Assembly (NCBI GenBank): GCA_015698285.1
Contig: CP048685.1
Coordinates: forward strand, 3,598,060-3,662,059
Source: Candidatus Nitronauta litoralis
GTDB taxonomy: Bacteria; Nitrospinota; Nitrospinia; Nitrospinales; Nitrospinaceae
Length of the DNA: 64,000 bases
Reading direction: 5' to 3'
Part shown: positions 43,381-53,009 of the stretch, piece by piece
How the letters are laid out: each line of letters begins with the position of its first letter
How positions within the stretch are numbered: position 1 is the first letter of the stretch
Notes under the pieces: generated by a model
Databases searched by the model: none
What the model was told of the DNA's origin: nothing
What the model saw: the letters and a program-made list of their open reading frames with translations, nothing else
Made by a program: the position numbers and the translations under genes

Positions 43381-44949
43381 ATGGACAAGTTAACCAAAAT
43401 TCCCAGCCTGGATTCCCTTGAATCTGATAACCTGATTGGAAAAACCATTTTCATCAGGGTTGATTTTAATGTCCCCATGGTGCCCTCTGCTAAAGGGTAC
43501 CGTGTTTTGGACGACACCCGAATCCGCCGCTTTCTTGACACCACCTTTCGGCATATTCACAAACTGACCCAGGGAGACTGCCGTATTATTATTGGCTCTC
43601 ATCTAGGTCGCCCCCATAAAAGGAAAGATCATCAAGGCTGGGACGGTATATTCAATATCCAATACGTCTGCAACCATTTCGACACGCTCCTACGAGAAAG
43701 ATACAAAGACACTTACGCCTTATTTCCACCTGAGGTCACGGATGCGCATATGACCGACTCACTCGGGATTATCCACAAGCATCAACTCCCTGTAGGTGGC
43801 ATCAAGTTCTTACCAAATTTAAGATACCTCCTCGACCCTGAAAATACGGATAATTTTCGAGAACAATTTATGCAGGATGTTGCTCAAACATCGGATGTAT
43901 TTATAAATTGTGCGTTTGGTTGTAGCCATAGAGTTTCCAAAAGCATCAAACTTCTTCCTCAATATATGCGGCAACAGGGGAAAATTGCCGTTGCCGGATC
44001 CCTTCTTAAGGAAGAAATTTCTCGTCTGGGTATTTTCGGAAAACGGGTCCTCGCCAAACCGGAAACAACTGCTGTGATAGCTGGGGGAACCAAAATCTCC
44101 GATAAAATCGCGATATTAAAAACTTTTGTCCAGGCCAGGGTCAAGTTGATTTTTATAGGCGGCAGAATGGTCAATGCCTTTTTACTCGCGAAAACCCAAA
44201 AAAATAATTTAGAAAACCTGGCAATCGAGCAATTACCTTCCAAAATGTGGGAATCCAAAGGTGAGGACGACCGAAAGGATCTAATCAGGGAAGTTCAATT
44301 TGCTGGCGAAATCATTCTTTTAGCGAAAAAAAACAAGGTAATGCTGATCTACCCGGATGACTATAAAATCACTAAAGATTTTATGGAAACGGAATACACC
44401 ATCAAGGAAGAACCCGATTTTAATGAAGATTTCCAGTTAGACCTCGGCCCGGAAACCATTGAAAACTACTATCTGAATATTTTGCAGGAAGGTGCCATTG
44501 AAAATGTTTTTTGGAATGGCCCCTTGGGTGCCTACGACCATCCTCAAAGCGACCATTACGCAGAGGGGTCTAAACAACTTGCAAAAATACTTTTCGCTGC
44601 TGCAATTTCAGACCAGAAATTAAGTGTGGTGATAGGAGGGGGAGATTCTGCAGCCATCCTGAATCAATTGGACTGCGAAGAACTTGAAAACCTGATTCGC
44701 AAACAACTATTGAATCAATTGAACAATCAGATCAACAGGGAAAAATTGTCTATCAAACTCAATTCCGAGGACACTTATTCCATTTTCAATAATTTCACTT
44801 CAAATTTTTTCGTATCTACCGGTGGAGGTGCTTCCCTGGAGTTCCTTCAAAAGCTTCTTGAAGATAAATGTGATTCCGATATAGCTAATTATCTTCCCGG
44901 CACTTCAATATTGATGGACCTGAAACCGGAAACTTCGCAAGCCGCCTGA
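43381..44949 (+). CDS. Divergent phosphoglycerate-kinase-like protein
   Basis: This 522-residue protein is about 120 residues longer than ordinary PGK. PGK motifs are recognisable: RVDFNVP (26-32), SHLGRP (73-78), NLRY (146-149), GGTKISDK (235-242), WNGPLGAYD (378-386), GGGDSAA (419-425) and STGGGASLEF (479-488). The usual NDAFGxxHR reads NCAFGCSHR (176-184), and about 50 residues, versus about 20 normally, separate the last two motifs. The arginine and glycine motifs suggest it still binds nucleotide or phosphoglycerate. No ribosome-binding site is obvious. Its end overlaps the convergent GT9 gene by 61 bases. It may be a second PGK with a changed role. Confidence 0.8.
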   Translation: MDKLTKIPSLDSLESDNLIGKTIFIRVDFNVPMVPSAKGYRVLDDTRIRRFLDTTFRHIHKLTQGDCRIIIGSHLGRPHKRKDHQGWDGIFNIQYVCNHFDTLLRERYKDTYALFPPEVTDAHMTDSLGIIHKHQLPVGGIKFLPNLRYLLDPENTDNFREQFMQDVAQTSDVFINCAFGCSHRVSKSIKLLPQYMRQQGKIAVAGSLLKEEISRLGIFGKRVLAKPETTAVIAGGTKISDKIAILKTFVQARVKLIFIGGRMVNAFLLAKTQKNNLENLAIEQLPSKMWESKGEDDRKDLIREVQFAGEIILLAKKNKVMLIYPDDYKITKDFMETEYTIKEEPDFNEDFQLDLGPETIENYYLNILQEGAIENVFWNGPLGAYDHPQSDHYAEGSKQLAKILFAAAISDQKLSVVIGGGDSAAILNQLDCEELENLIRKQLLNQLNNQINREKLSIKLNSEDTYSIFNNFTSNFFVSTGGGASLEFLQKLLEDKCDSDIANYLPGTSILMDLKPETSQAA

Positions 44950-46652
44950 TCTTTCAATCCCCTCTGAAATTCTCCTGCCAACCACATCATATACTGACAC
45001 TCCAAAATTAAGTTTTTGTAACAATCAAGTGTAGTCCGCGCCATCACTTTCAAATTGTTTCCATCAATATTTTCCTTTCGCTTATTAAACATATCGGTAA
45101 TTGGTTTTATTTCAGGCTGAGTAAGACCCATCAAATTTATTTCATCATCAAGCCTGGTTATCTTATCTGCCAAGGTTACCAGGAGGTCAAGGTCTGCGCT
45201 TGAACCCTCTACATTCTTTAATATCTCCAGAGCAATTTGAACACCCGCCTTCCCTTTGCCTTCCAGTTTAATTAACTCATTCAAAGTGAAATCAACTTCA
45301 TTCCAAAGGTTCGAATCAACATCAATTCCATAAGAAGATTGAACAAACCGGATCAATTCCTGACTGTGCTCACTGTTTTTCATCAGAGACTTTTTACCCA
45401 ATGTATTCAGCCATAGACCTCTGTACATCCAGGAGAACAGCTCCGTTTGAGTCAGTTCAACAGGATTTAATCTATTCATTCTGAGGCAGGAATCCGGACC
45501 TCTTTCCGTCAATAATATTTTGATTTCCTTTGAGGGCTCTAAACCAGGTGGCAGGCTCCATTCTCCTTTTAGGTGGTGTTGACCCATCATTTCTGCCACT
45601 AAATCGGGTGACAGTTTTTCTATACAGACGACCTGGTTACATTCAACACCGTAGCTGCAAGGGGCACAAGGGATATCGGCCTGAAACAACAACTGTTCTT
45701 CGGAATAAGGCCCTGTTTCGGGAGGATGCGCATGCGCAAAAAACAAACCCACTATGGGGGTTCCCAGGGCAGCTGCAATATGCATGGTTCCGGTATCATT
45801 TGTAACTAAATAGTGACAACGATCCACTAATCCCACCAATTCCGAGATATCTGTTTTTCCGATCAAATTTAATACGTTTTCGGGACTTTCCATCTGCTCT
45901 AATATATTTTCTCCAATTCCCGATTCAGATTTAACGCCGAACAACAAAATCCTGGCATTTAAATCCCGAACAAGTCTGTCACCGAGCTTTGCAAAATGGG
46001 AGGCTGGCCAACGTCGGCCTTCCAAACTCGACCCTGCCTGAAACCCTATGAGTAGTTCATTTTTGCGAACCGAGTTTTCCTGAAGAATCTTTCCGGCACG
46101 CAAGGAATCCTCTGGATATTTTTTAATCTCAAGTGTTTCTCCATTAAGGTCGATGTCTCCGGCTTTAAAAAAAAGATCTACCAGATTAAAAGTGTTGAAA
46201 GGCCTGTTAAATGGCTCTGTAAAAAAATACTGGAGCCAGGGATGATCAGTCATCCGGTCACCCTCGCTGCTACATTTAAACCCACGAACTTCTTTAATTT
46301 TCAAATAAGAGATAATAAACGCGCTCAATTTGGAATGGCTGAGATTAAACACCAGATCAAAATCTTTATCGCGAACCTGATCGAGGATATTTTCAAAATA
46401 ACTATAAAGTTCCACCCAGCTCACCCCACCCTGCATGGACTTTTCTTTAAATTGCTTCAGGTTTAAAACAATCCAATCATCAACAGCGGGCAGTCTTTTG
46501 GAAAACTCATAAAAATCACTTCCTACCAAAAGCGTAATTTTGGCATCGGGGTATTTTTTTCGAAGTCCCTTGAGCAATGGGGTGGATTGAATCAAATCCC
46601 CCATGCGGGTCAGGTTGAGCATCAATATGTTTTTTGGTTCTTTGTTTTTCAC
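44889..46652 (-). CDS. Glycosyltransferase family 9 protein with C-terminal extension
   Basis: This 587-residue protein has a GT9 (heptosyltransferase/ADP-heptose-LPS) domain over about residues 1-350: ILMLNLTRMGDLIQSTPLLKGL at the start, GFQAGSSLEGRRWPASHFAKL and the donor site LVTNDTGTMHIAAALGTPIVGLF. The remaining 240 residues are helical and unassigned. The start overlaps the upstream glycosyltransferase stop by 4 bases, so these genes are an operon. Probably a cell-surface or protein glycan transferase. Confidence 0.9.
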   Translation of the reverse strand: MKNKEPKNILMLNLTRMGDLIQSTPLLKGLRKKYPDAKITLLVGSDFYEFSKRLPAVDDWIVLNLKQFKEKSMQGGVSWVELYSYFENILDQVRDKDFDLVFNLSHSKLSAFIISYLKIKEVRGFKCSSEGDRMTDHPWLQYFFTEPFNRPFNTFNLVDLFFKAGDIDLNGETLEIKKYPEDSLRAGKILQENSVRKNELLIGFQAGSSLEGRRWPASHFAKLGDRLVRDLNARILLFGVKSESGIGENILEQMESPENVLNLIGKTDISELVGLVDRCHYLVTNDTGTMHIAAALGTPIVGLFFAHAHPPETGPYSEEQLLFQADIPCAPCSYGVECNQVVCIEKLSPDLVAEMMGQHHLKGEWSLPPGLEPSKEIKILLTERGPDSCLRMNRLNPVELTQTELFSWMYRGLWLNTLGKKSLMKNSEHSQELIRFVQSSYGIDVDSNLWNEVDFTLNELIKLEGKGKAGVQIALEILKNVEGSSADLDLLVTLADKITRLDDEINLMGLTQPEIKPITDMFNKRKENIDGNNLKVMARTTLDCYKNLILECQYMMWLAGEFQRGLKDQAACEVSGFRSINIEVPGR

Positions 46653-48445
46653 TTTTTCACAACCTGATCAACCATCAAGAGAAGAAGCTCAGTATCCGTA
46701 AGCTCACCCTCTCCATCCTGTATATCCTGACAAATTCTCTTTAAGTCAAGGTCAACACTGCTCTCATATTTTTGAAGGAATTTAAAAAGGCCCGTATCAC
46801 TACCAACCTGCTCCAATAACATTTCCCTTTGGGATAAATTGCGCTTCAAGTTTCGAGTAACTTTTTCTTCATGATCAATATATATTTGAACCAGCATTTC
46901 CCTCATACGATGGGAAAAGGTATGGTCCTTCAACACCCGGTCCTGAGATGCCTTTGCAATTCGACTTCTCTCAGCTGGTAACTCAAGATAGTGATTAATT
47001 TTTTCCTTCAATTCTTTTCCATTTTCAAATGTGATCAGTTCCTCGCCAATATCAAATAATGAACAAAGTTCACTTCTCTGGTCCACCAATTGAAACCCCC
47101 CACACGCTCCAATTTCAAAGGTACGTGGATTCACAAAGTCGCCATTTGGGTTAACACTCTCATGAAAGCTCGAAGAATGAAGGTTCAGGTTTATTTTTGA
47201 AGCGTTATAAATTTTAACTGTATCTTCACTACTAATCCTCTTCCCAGATTTTTGAAGACACGAGCCATAAACAGAATCTCCATCCCAACCAGTGCCCCAG
47301 ATTTTAAAATCATAGTTCAGCAACTGTGAAAATAATTGCGTACGGTTGTAATACGCCGCTCCCATAAAAGATAAATCAGAACCAAACTGGATCATTTCAT
47401 TGGCAGTCAATTTCACAGGTGAATGAATCGGGGGATGACAAGCCTGAGGAAGATAATAAAAAGGTGGACACTCTATAGATTCCAGTTTCGAGAAAAACTC
47501 TCCTCTCTGAATGGTGAAAAAGGAATCATAAGCAGGTGCTATTCCCTCCCAATATTTTAATGTCCTGAAATCTTCTACAAACCAGAAAGCAATGGGAGCT
47601 CCAAGATCCTTCAGCCGCCGAATCGTATCCCTGTCAAGGGGAGCCTGTGCCAGGGCTAAAACAATATCCGGACGGGTTTCAGCAGCTTTGGCTACTATCA
47701 TTTCACTGAGATACTCCAGATACTTTCGGGAGAGAACAGCTTCGTGTTCTTTTTTTTCCGTACAACTCTGCATATCAAAGAACCCATCGGCGTACTTTTC
47801 GCAATTGACCCAATAAGGCTGGTGTCCGAGATTCTTTAGTGATTCAAAACAAAACCGGGCTGTTGGAAGGGAACCACCGTATATGGGAGGGATCACAAGA
47901 ACCTTGAGCGAATTCCTCTCTAAACAAGAGGCTCCCTCCATCCCCTTTTTTAATCGAGAAAAATATTGTGGGTGCAACCTGAGAGAAGGACGATGTTCAA
48001 CAGTCAACCATTCCTTTTTTGGCAATCTCGCGGCCACATAAGCGGGACTCTCATTAACATAAAAGTTTAGTTTCAAACCAAATATCGACAGGTCAATTGC
48101 CTGAAGAAGTTGTTTAAACATATCTATTGAAGGTTCGATAACCGTCAATGTTCGAGGCTGAAATTCACACAACTCTTTAATGTGATAAGCAAAACCAAGA
48201 CCCAACACAAGGCAGTCAGAGTTTTTTAAATCACCAACATTTTCAGCGAAAGTCGTCGCCTCTTTCACGGGATCGTACCGGCTATGCAAACTTATTGAGT
48301 TTGAAACCGGAACCCGGTTTTGAGTTTTGGCCGGAATGACCTCAATACTGGAAACTTCATTAAAGCTATCGACTCTTTGGGCCAGTATAGGGTCCCAGAT
48401 TTTCAGGAGGGAAAGATTTTTTTTATACAATTCAAATTCGGGCAT
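46649..48445 (-). CDS. CgeB-type glycosyltransferase
   Basis: This 598-residue protein carries a CgeB/Glyco_trans_1_2 region at about 320-540: LSFMGAAYYNRTQLFSQLL, NPRTFEIGACGGFQLVD and DHTFSHRMREMLVQI. The N-terminal 300 residues include a segment with CLVLGLGFAYHIKEL, resembling the 6-hydroxymethylpterin-pyrophosphokinase MptE-like domain seen in maf/flagellin-modification proteins. It starts 3 bases after the next gene's stop. This architecture is frequent in motility or S-layer glycosylation clusters; the acceptor is unknown. Confidence 0.85.
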   Translation of the reverse strand: MPEFELYKKNLSLLKIWDPILAQRVDSFNEVSSIEVIPAKTQNRVPVSNSISLHSRYDPVKEATTFAENVGDLKNSDCLVLGLGFAYHIKELCEFQPRTLTVIEPSIDMFKQLLQAIDLSIFGLKLNFYVNESPAYVAARLPKKEWLTVEHRPSLRLHPQYFSRLKKGMEGASCLERNSLKVLVIPPIYGGSLPTARFCFESLKNLGHQPYWVNCEKYADGFFDMQSCTEKKEHEAVLSRKYLEYLSEMIVAKAAETRPDIVLALAQAPLDRDTIRRLKDLGAPIAFWFVEDFRTLKYWEGIAPAYDSFFTIQRGEFFSKLESIECPPFYYLPQACHPPIHSPVKLTANEMIQFGSDLSFMGAAYYNRTQLFSQLLNYDFKIWGTGWDGDSVYGSCLQKSGKRISSEDTVKIYNASKINLNLHSSSFHESVNPNGDFVNPRTFEIGACGGFQLVDQRSELCSLFDIGEELITFENGKELKEKINHYLELPAERSRIAKASQDRVLKDHTFSHRMREMLVQIYIDHEEKVTRNLKRNLSQREMLLEQVGSDTGLFKFLQKYESSVDLDLKRICQDIQDGEGELTDTELLLLMVDQVVKK

Positions 48446-48448
48446 TAT

Positions 48449-51400
48449 TTAACCTTTAGAAAAAACTAATCGTTCTTCCACCTTTTTCAACAATTCCAGC
48501 GCATCGTTGTTACTAGAATCAAAAATCAATATTTGGTCTAAAACCTCCCGTGCCTCAGTCAGGCGGTCCTGTTCAAAATAAAGACCGGCAAGCCCGAACA
48601 ACATATTCAGGTTGGCGGGGTGTATTTCAAGGTAATTTTCAAGCGCAGACTCTGCAAGCCTGAATTCACCAGATAAATATGCCAGCTTAAGGAGGGAAGA
48701 AAGGGCAATACCATTTTCAGGATTTACCTGTAAAGCCTTATAAAACAACTCTATGGCCTCATTATTCGCCTCCACCTGCTGTTTAAGCATTCCAATCCCA
48801 CACAAGCCCTTGTCCTTGTAGGAATCAAACTCTAGTAGACGCTCAAACCATTTTTCAGCTTCCTTATAATCCCTAACTTGAAATGAAACAACTGCCAGAT
48901 TCATCATAATTTCAGGCGACTCTGGATCCAACTCAAAAGCCTTTTTAAAGGCCTCCCGGGATTCTTTAAACTCCTGCATTTGCAGGTGACAATTCCCCTT
49001 CGATTTCCAGGAAACTAAATTCTCCGGGTGCTCTACAAGTATAAAACCGTAAACCTTAATTGCCTCCTTCCAGTTTCCGTTGGCTTCCAGAGTTTTTGCC
49101 TCATTCAACTGACGCTCTTTCATCACGGAGTCCCTAGAAATATTTTTCTTCTCGTTCTCGGGTTTAGTTTCAGACAAACCTGCACTAAAGCGGTATTGGA
49201 AAACAAAAAATCGTCGCAATTCTTCCTCTGACAAATCATTGATTGTTACCCGCCCCACTTTTAGACAATTTTGACCTGACTTTTTATATTCTTCATATTG
49301 AGGATCAAGTGTTTCCTGAATCTCATTTATTTCAAAACCTGCATTTTCAAACAGGGTTTTAATTTCCTTTAATGTGAAAAACCTGAGGTGTGTTCTGTCT
49401 AGAATCCCTTCATCCTGATAGGTCCAGTTACCTTCAGAAAGGTGATGAATCACACCAAAAAACTGGACATTTGGGATACTGGCCACAATTTTCCCACCTG
49501 GGACTAGCAACCCTTTCAATTTTTCCAGAACTTTAAGGGGATCTACAAGATGTTCCAGGACATCTCCACATAAGATACAATCAAAACTGCCAGGCTCATA
49601 TGGAAGATCCATTTCCTCAATATTTCCGGAAATCACATCATCAAGTACAGACTTTGCCTCTTCAGCAACATCTGGATTGAGTTCAACCCCGGCTACAAAA
49701 GCACCTCGCGATTCCTTCAGGAACTGGCCGGTTTTTCCCGCCCCACATCCAATCTCAAGAATTGAACGGGCTTCCTCGGGAATCAGGGGGAGCATGTCAT
49801 GCCTGACATGTTCATAGTAATTTGAAACATTAGAAACCGGCTCCGATCCTTCAACATCCTCCTCACTGGCCCTATATATCTCATCAAGGATATCAATCAT
49901 CTGATTAGCCCGATGGGAGTAGGTGTGATGCGCCAAAACCTCTCGACGACCCTCTTCAGCAATTGTTTCTCTTTGTTCAGGGTTCTCAAGATAATATTGG
50001 ATCGTTTCCAGAAGGGAGTCATCCCGATACATTACAAAATGCTGCTGGTCTTCAAATAAATCCTCTAAGCCAACTGCTTCATCAGTAATAAGCATGCTTC
50101 CAGTGCACATGGCCTCAAACACACGCATGTTTAAATCATTTTTTATAGCATTGTTGAAAACTATTCTGGATTCACAGAAATGTCGCGCCATTTCATCCAT
50201 AAATTTTCGGTCAACTTTCAAATCAAACCTTGAACCAATGAAGTCCAGCAGCTTTTTACGCCTTGGATTGGCCGGGGTCACACTGCCCACAAAACCAACA
50301 TCCCATAGTTTTTCGGTTTCCACTTTTCCGTGAATATCCGGATCACATGCCAGAGGTAGCCAGAACACCTGGTCATTCCCCTGAGCCCGCAAAATATCAA
50401 CGTATTTTTTCTGGGCAAGAAAAATCACATCAAATCTTTTTGCAATCTCAAAATGTTTTTCCAGATGGATATGGGTATCAATCAGGTAGCACACCTTTGG
50501 AATAGAAAGTTTTTCGAGATCAACCGGAACATCGGACAAACCGGTTTCAACATAGAAATAAAAGTCAGGATTCCAATCCGCAGGTAGTTCTTTAAGAACA
50601 CCATCAACCTTCTCCCCTGCTCCGCGAAAAATATCCTGAGGCTCAATTGGCCATTTTAAATTCCCCAGGTCCCATTGGTGAATCACATCAAGATTAATCA
50701 TGGCCCCACAGGTAATAACATTGTGTGACTGTCTAAAAGCACGTTCCAGATAGTAGGCGGTGGTGGCTGGGTGTGAGACAAAATCCATTAATATGTTTTT
50801 TCTTTTTCGTTCAGAAAATGGGACTTTTTGCCTCTCGTTATCATACCCTCTGGTTTTCAGATAATTTTTTATACAAAGTTCAATTTCCCCGGTCCAGGAA
50901 GACAGGAAGCGGTCCATAGGAAATTGTTCTTGTACGATTGATCTGCTATTAAGTCCTAGTTCCTTTGCTTTTTCCTTATCCTCAAGTAATTCACCACATT
51001 TTTTTCTCAGGTACTGTGTATCATCCGAGATGTAACCGTTTTTCCCATCAATTACAGGGGACTCCGGATGGACAGTCGAAATCACAGGCATCCCAGTCGC
51101 CATTGCCTCGAGCAGCGACAAGTTATAGCCATCTTCATATTCGGGAGGCAACGTATTGAGATACACCCGGCACTGCCGGTAATGCTCCTGCAAGTCCTTG
51201 AAGCTCTCAGATAACCTGGAACCAGGCAAACCCGGATTCAACCCAAGAGTTGCATGAGGGTAGCCGGAGATAATGGCTTCACCCCTGGTATAACCTCGGG
51301 CAATATCCATTTCCTTTAACAGGTTTCCAACCCTGAGTATGCAGGACTCGTTACCTGAATATTGAGGAAAATCATTTATGTCAATTCCATGGGGAATAAC

Positions 51401-51826
51401 TGCGCCCGGCAGGTTCCAGTCATTTTTCTTATTTTGTGAAATGAAAACAGGATGGACATCCTGCAACAGACTTTTTACCTTTTTAAGATATTCCGTTTTA
51501 TCAATCGGAGTCTCACTCAAAGCAATTTCAGTCGACAGCCGGCAATGGAACACACATATTTTTGGCAGATCAAAGTTTTTCAACCACAAAAGGTCTTTAA
51601 CATTGTGAGCTAATACTAAATCAAAATCACCCTCCTGCAATTTCTCTCTGGCCTGTTCAGGTGAAATCAAATGGCAATTTCCAGGAAGAGACCTCATCCT
51701 CTTGTCCCATTCCCTGAGTTTGCCGGGTGCCACCTCCGGTGCAACAACGAAAAAGGTGTGATTCAACCGAGATAGATTGCAGATATACGGTTCGTGCCAG
51801 TTAAATGTCAGGATGTTTAAATTCAT
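48449..51826 (-). CDS. Four-domain glycosyltransferase / methyltransferase / TPR protein
   Basis: This 1125-residue protein chains four modules. Residues 1-320 are a GT4-type transferase (AVIPHGIDI, EAMATGMPVISTVHP). Residues 345-650 are a CgeB-type transferase (DVGFVGSVTPANPRRKKL, RVFEAMCTGSMLITDEAVG). Residues 660-870 are a class I SAM methyltransferase (ILEIGCGAGKTGQFL, FDCILCGDVLEHL). Residues 905-1120 are TPRs. The protein could add two sugars and methylate one, with TPRs docking the protein acceptor. It is the first gene of the three-gene glycosylation operon. Confidence 0.9.
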   Translation of the reverse strand: MNLNILTFNWHEPYICNLSRLNHTFFVVAPEVAPGKLREWDKRMRSLPGNCHLISPEQAREKLQEGDFDLVLAHNVKDLLWLKNFDLPKICVFHCRLSTEIALSETPIDKTEYLKKVKSLLQDVHPVFISQNKKNDWNLPGAVIPHGIDINDFPQYSGNESCILRVGNLLKEMDIARGYTRGEAIISGYPHATLGLNPGLPGSRLSESFKDLQEHYRQCRVYLNTLPPEYEDGYNLSLLEAMATGMPVISTVHPESPVIDGKNGYISDDTQYLRKKCGELLEDKEKAKELGLNSRSIVQEQFPMDRFLSSWTGEIELCIKNYLKTRGYDNERQKVPFSERKRKNILMDFVSHPATTAYYLERAFRQSHNVITCGAMINLDVIHQWDLGNLKWPIEPQDIFRGAGEKVDGVLKELPADWNPDFYFYVETGLSDVPVDLEKLSIPKVCYLIDTHIHLEKHFEIAKRFDVIFLAQKKYVDILRAQGNDQVFWLPLACDPDIHGKVETEKLWDVGFVGSVTPANPRRKKLLDFIGSRFDLKVDRKFMDEMARHFCESRIVFNNAIKNDLNMRVFEAMCTGSMLITDEAVGLEDLFEDQQHFVMYRDDSLLETIQYYLENPEQRETIAEEGRREVLAHHTYSHRANQMIDILDEIYRASEEDVEGSEPVSNVSNYYEHVRHDMLPLIPEEARSILEIGCGAGKTGQFLKESRGAFVAGVELNPDVAEEAKSVLDDVISGNIEEMDLPYEPGSFDCILCGDVLEHLVDPLKVLEKLKGLLVPGGKIVASIPNVQFFGVIHHLSEGNWTYQDEGILDRTHLRFFTLKEIKTLFENAGFEINEIQETLDPQYEEYKKSGQNCLKVGRVTINDLSEEELRRFFVFQYRFSAGLSETKPENEKKNISRDSVMKERQLNEAKTLEANGNWKEAIKVYGFILVEHPENLVSWKSKGNCHLQMQEFKESREAFKKAFELDPESPEIMMNLAVVSFQVRDYKEAEKWFERLLEFDSYKDKGLCGIGMLKQQVEANNEAIELFYKALQVNPENGIALSSLLKLAYLSGEFRLAESALENYLEIHPANLNMLFGLAGLYFEQDRLTEAREVLDQILIFDSSNNDALELLKKVEERLVFSKG

Positions 51827-51980
51827 TCAGTTTCCTCCCCAGAAGACTCTATTCTTAACGGAATTCCGGAGAAGGACCTTTAATCTTCTAACCAGTTAAA
51901 AAATAAGGGTTTTTTAGCAAGTTGCCTGACTTTTTCAAAAGCCTCATGGTAGAATGTGGCTTTCTTGAGATGGGGGAAGG

Positions 51981-52676
51981 ATGGAGTTTCAAAAACCAGA
52001 TCTGAATTCAAAAAAAATCAAAAGTCGAGAACAGCTCATTCAATACAAACGCCAGTTGGTAGAAAACCAAAAATGGGAGGGACCTCCACCCATGGGGGAT
52101 GGTCCTCTAAACCGCGACGGAATGCCCAAGGTCCCTCCAGGGCAAACAACTACTGAAAAATGGCCTGTTTTGGATATAGGGGTTCAACCCGAAGTCCCTC
52201 TGGATTTCTGGACACTCACCATTTCAGGATTGGTCGAAAATCCGCAAGCCTTCAACTGGGAACAATTTCAACAATTGCCTCAGACCAAAGATATTTCAGA
52301 CTTCCACTGCGTCACTACCTGGAGCAAACTGGACAACCATTGGGAAGGAGTGAAATTTTCAGATATTGCCAACCATTGCGGTATCAAACCGGAAGCCAGG
52401 TTTGTTTACATAAAAGCCTATGACGGCTATTCAACGAACCTGTCCCTTGAAGAAGCGATGAAATACGACGTCCTGCTGGTACACACTTGGGAGGGACAAC
52501 CCTTGACGCGGGAACACGGTGCACCGGTTAGAATGATCACCCCACAACTCTATGCCTGGAAGGGTGCCAAATGGATTGGGGAAATTATTTTCCGTGAAAA
52601 TGATGAATTAGGGTTCTGGGAGCAGAGAGGTTACTCAAATTCTGCGGAGCCATGGTTAAATGACCGCTATTCGTGA
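51981..52676 (+). CDS. YuiH-type sulfite-oxidase-like molybdoenzyme
   Basis: This 231-residue protein is a sulfite-oxidase-fold molybdopterin enzyme. The Mo-ligand cysteine is in ISDFHCVTTWSKLDN, followed by FVYIKAYDGYSTNLSLEEA, LLVHTWEGQPLTREHGAPVRM and the end FWEQRGYSNSAEPW. It lacks a twin-arginine signal, so unlike MsrP it is cytoplasmic unless exported with a partner. The Met is preceded by GGGGAAGG with little spacing. The substrate is unknown. Confidence 0.9.
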   Translation: MEFQKPDLNSKKIKSREQLIQYKRQLVENQKWEGPPPMGDGPLNRDGMPKVPPGQTTTEKWPVLDIGVQPEVPLDFWTLTISGLVENPQAFNWEQFQQLPQTKDISDFHCVTTWSKLDNHWEGVKFSDIANHCGIKPEARFVYIKAYDGYSTNLSLEEAMKYDVLLVHTWEGQPLTREHGAPVRMITPQLYAWKGAKWIGEIIFRENDELGFWEQRGYSNSAEPWLNDRYS

Positions 52677-52824
52677 CCCGGGATTCTACCCCCAGCGCGA
52701 CAGGAGCCCGGGAATTCCAAGTTTTTCCAATCTTTTAAATCACCTTTTCCTGATTTAATGGAAAGCCTACAATCAAAAATTATCCTTAGTTGTTCTTCGT
52801 TAATTTCTACAGACAGGTGAACTT

Positions 52825-52977
52825 ATGCAGACAAAAAGTTTTCAAGGAATGGTCATGTTGGCGGGAGTGTTTGTAACAGCAGCTGTCATGCTCGGCTTTT
52901 TTGCAAGCATCGGCATTTGGGCAGCAGTGTCTTTCCTAAAGTTATTTGGAATAGAAACTCTGGCGCCTTGCGGTTAA
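52825..52977 (+). CDS. Small single-helix membrane protein (50 residues)
   Basis: This short gene encodes a 50-residue protein with one long hydrophobic helix (about residues 9-40) and a GIETLAPCG end. AGGTGA lies 5 bases before the ATG. It is too short for many gene finders. The role is unknown; its size and hydrophobicity fit a small membrane-complex subunit. Confidence 0.65.
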   Translation: MQTKSFQGMVMLAGVFVTAAVMLGFFASIGIWAAVSFLKLFGIETLAPCG

Positions 52978-53009
52978 TTCTGAAAAAGAGCTGACCTGGG
53001 GGAACCGCA

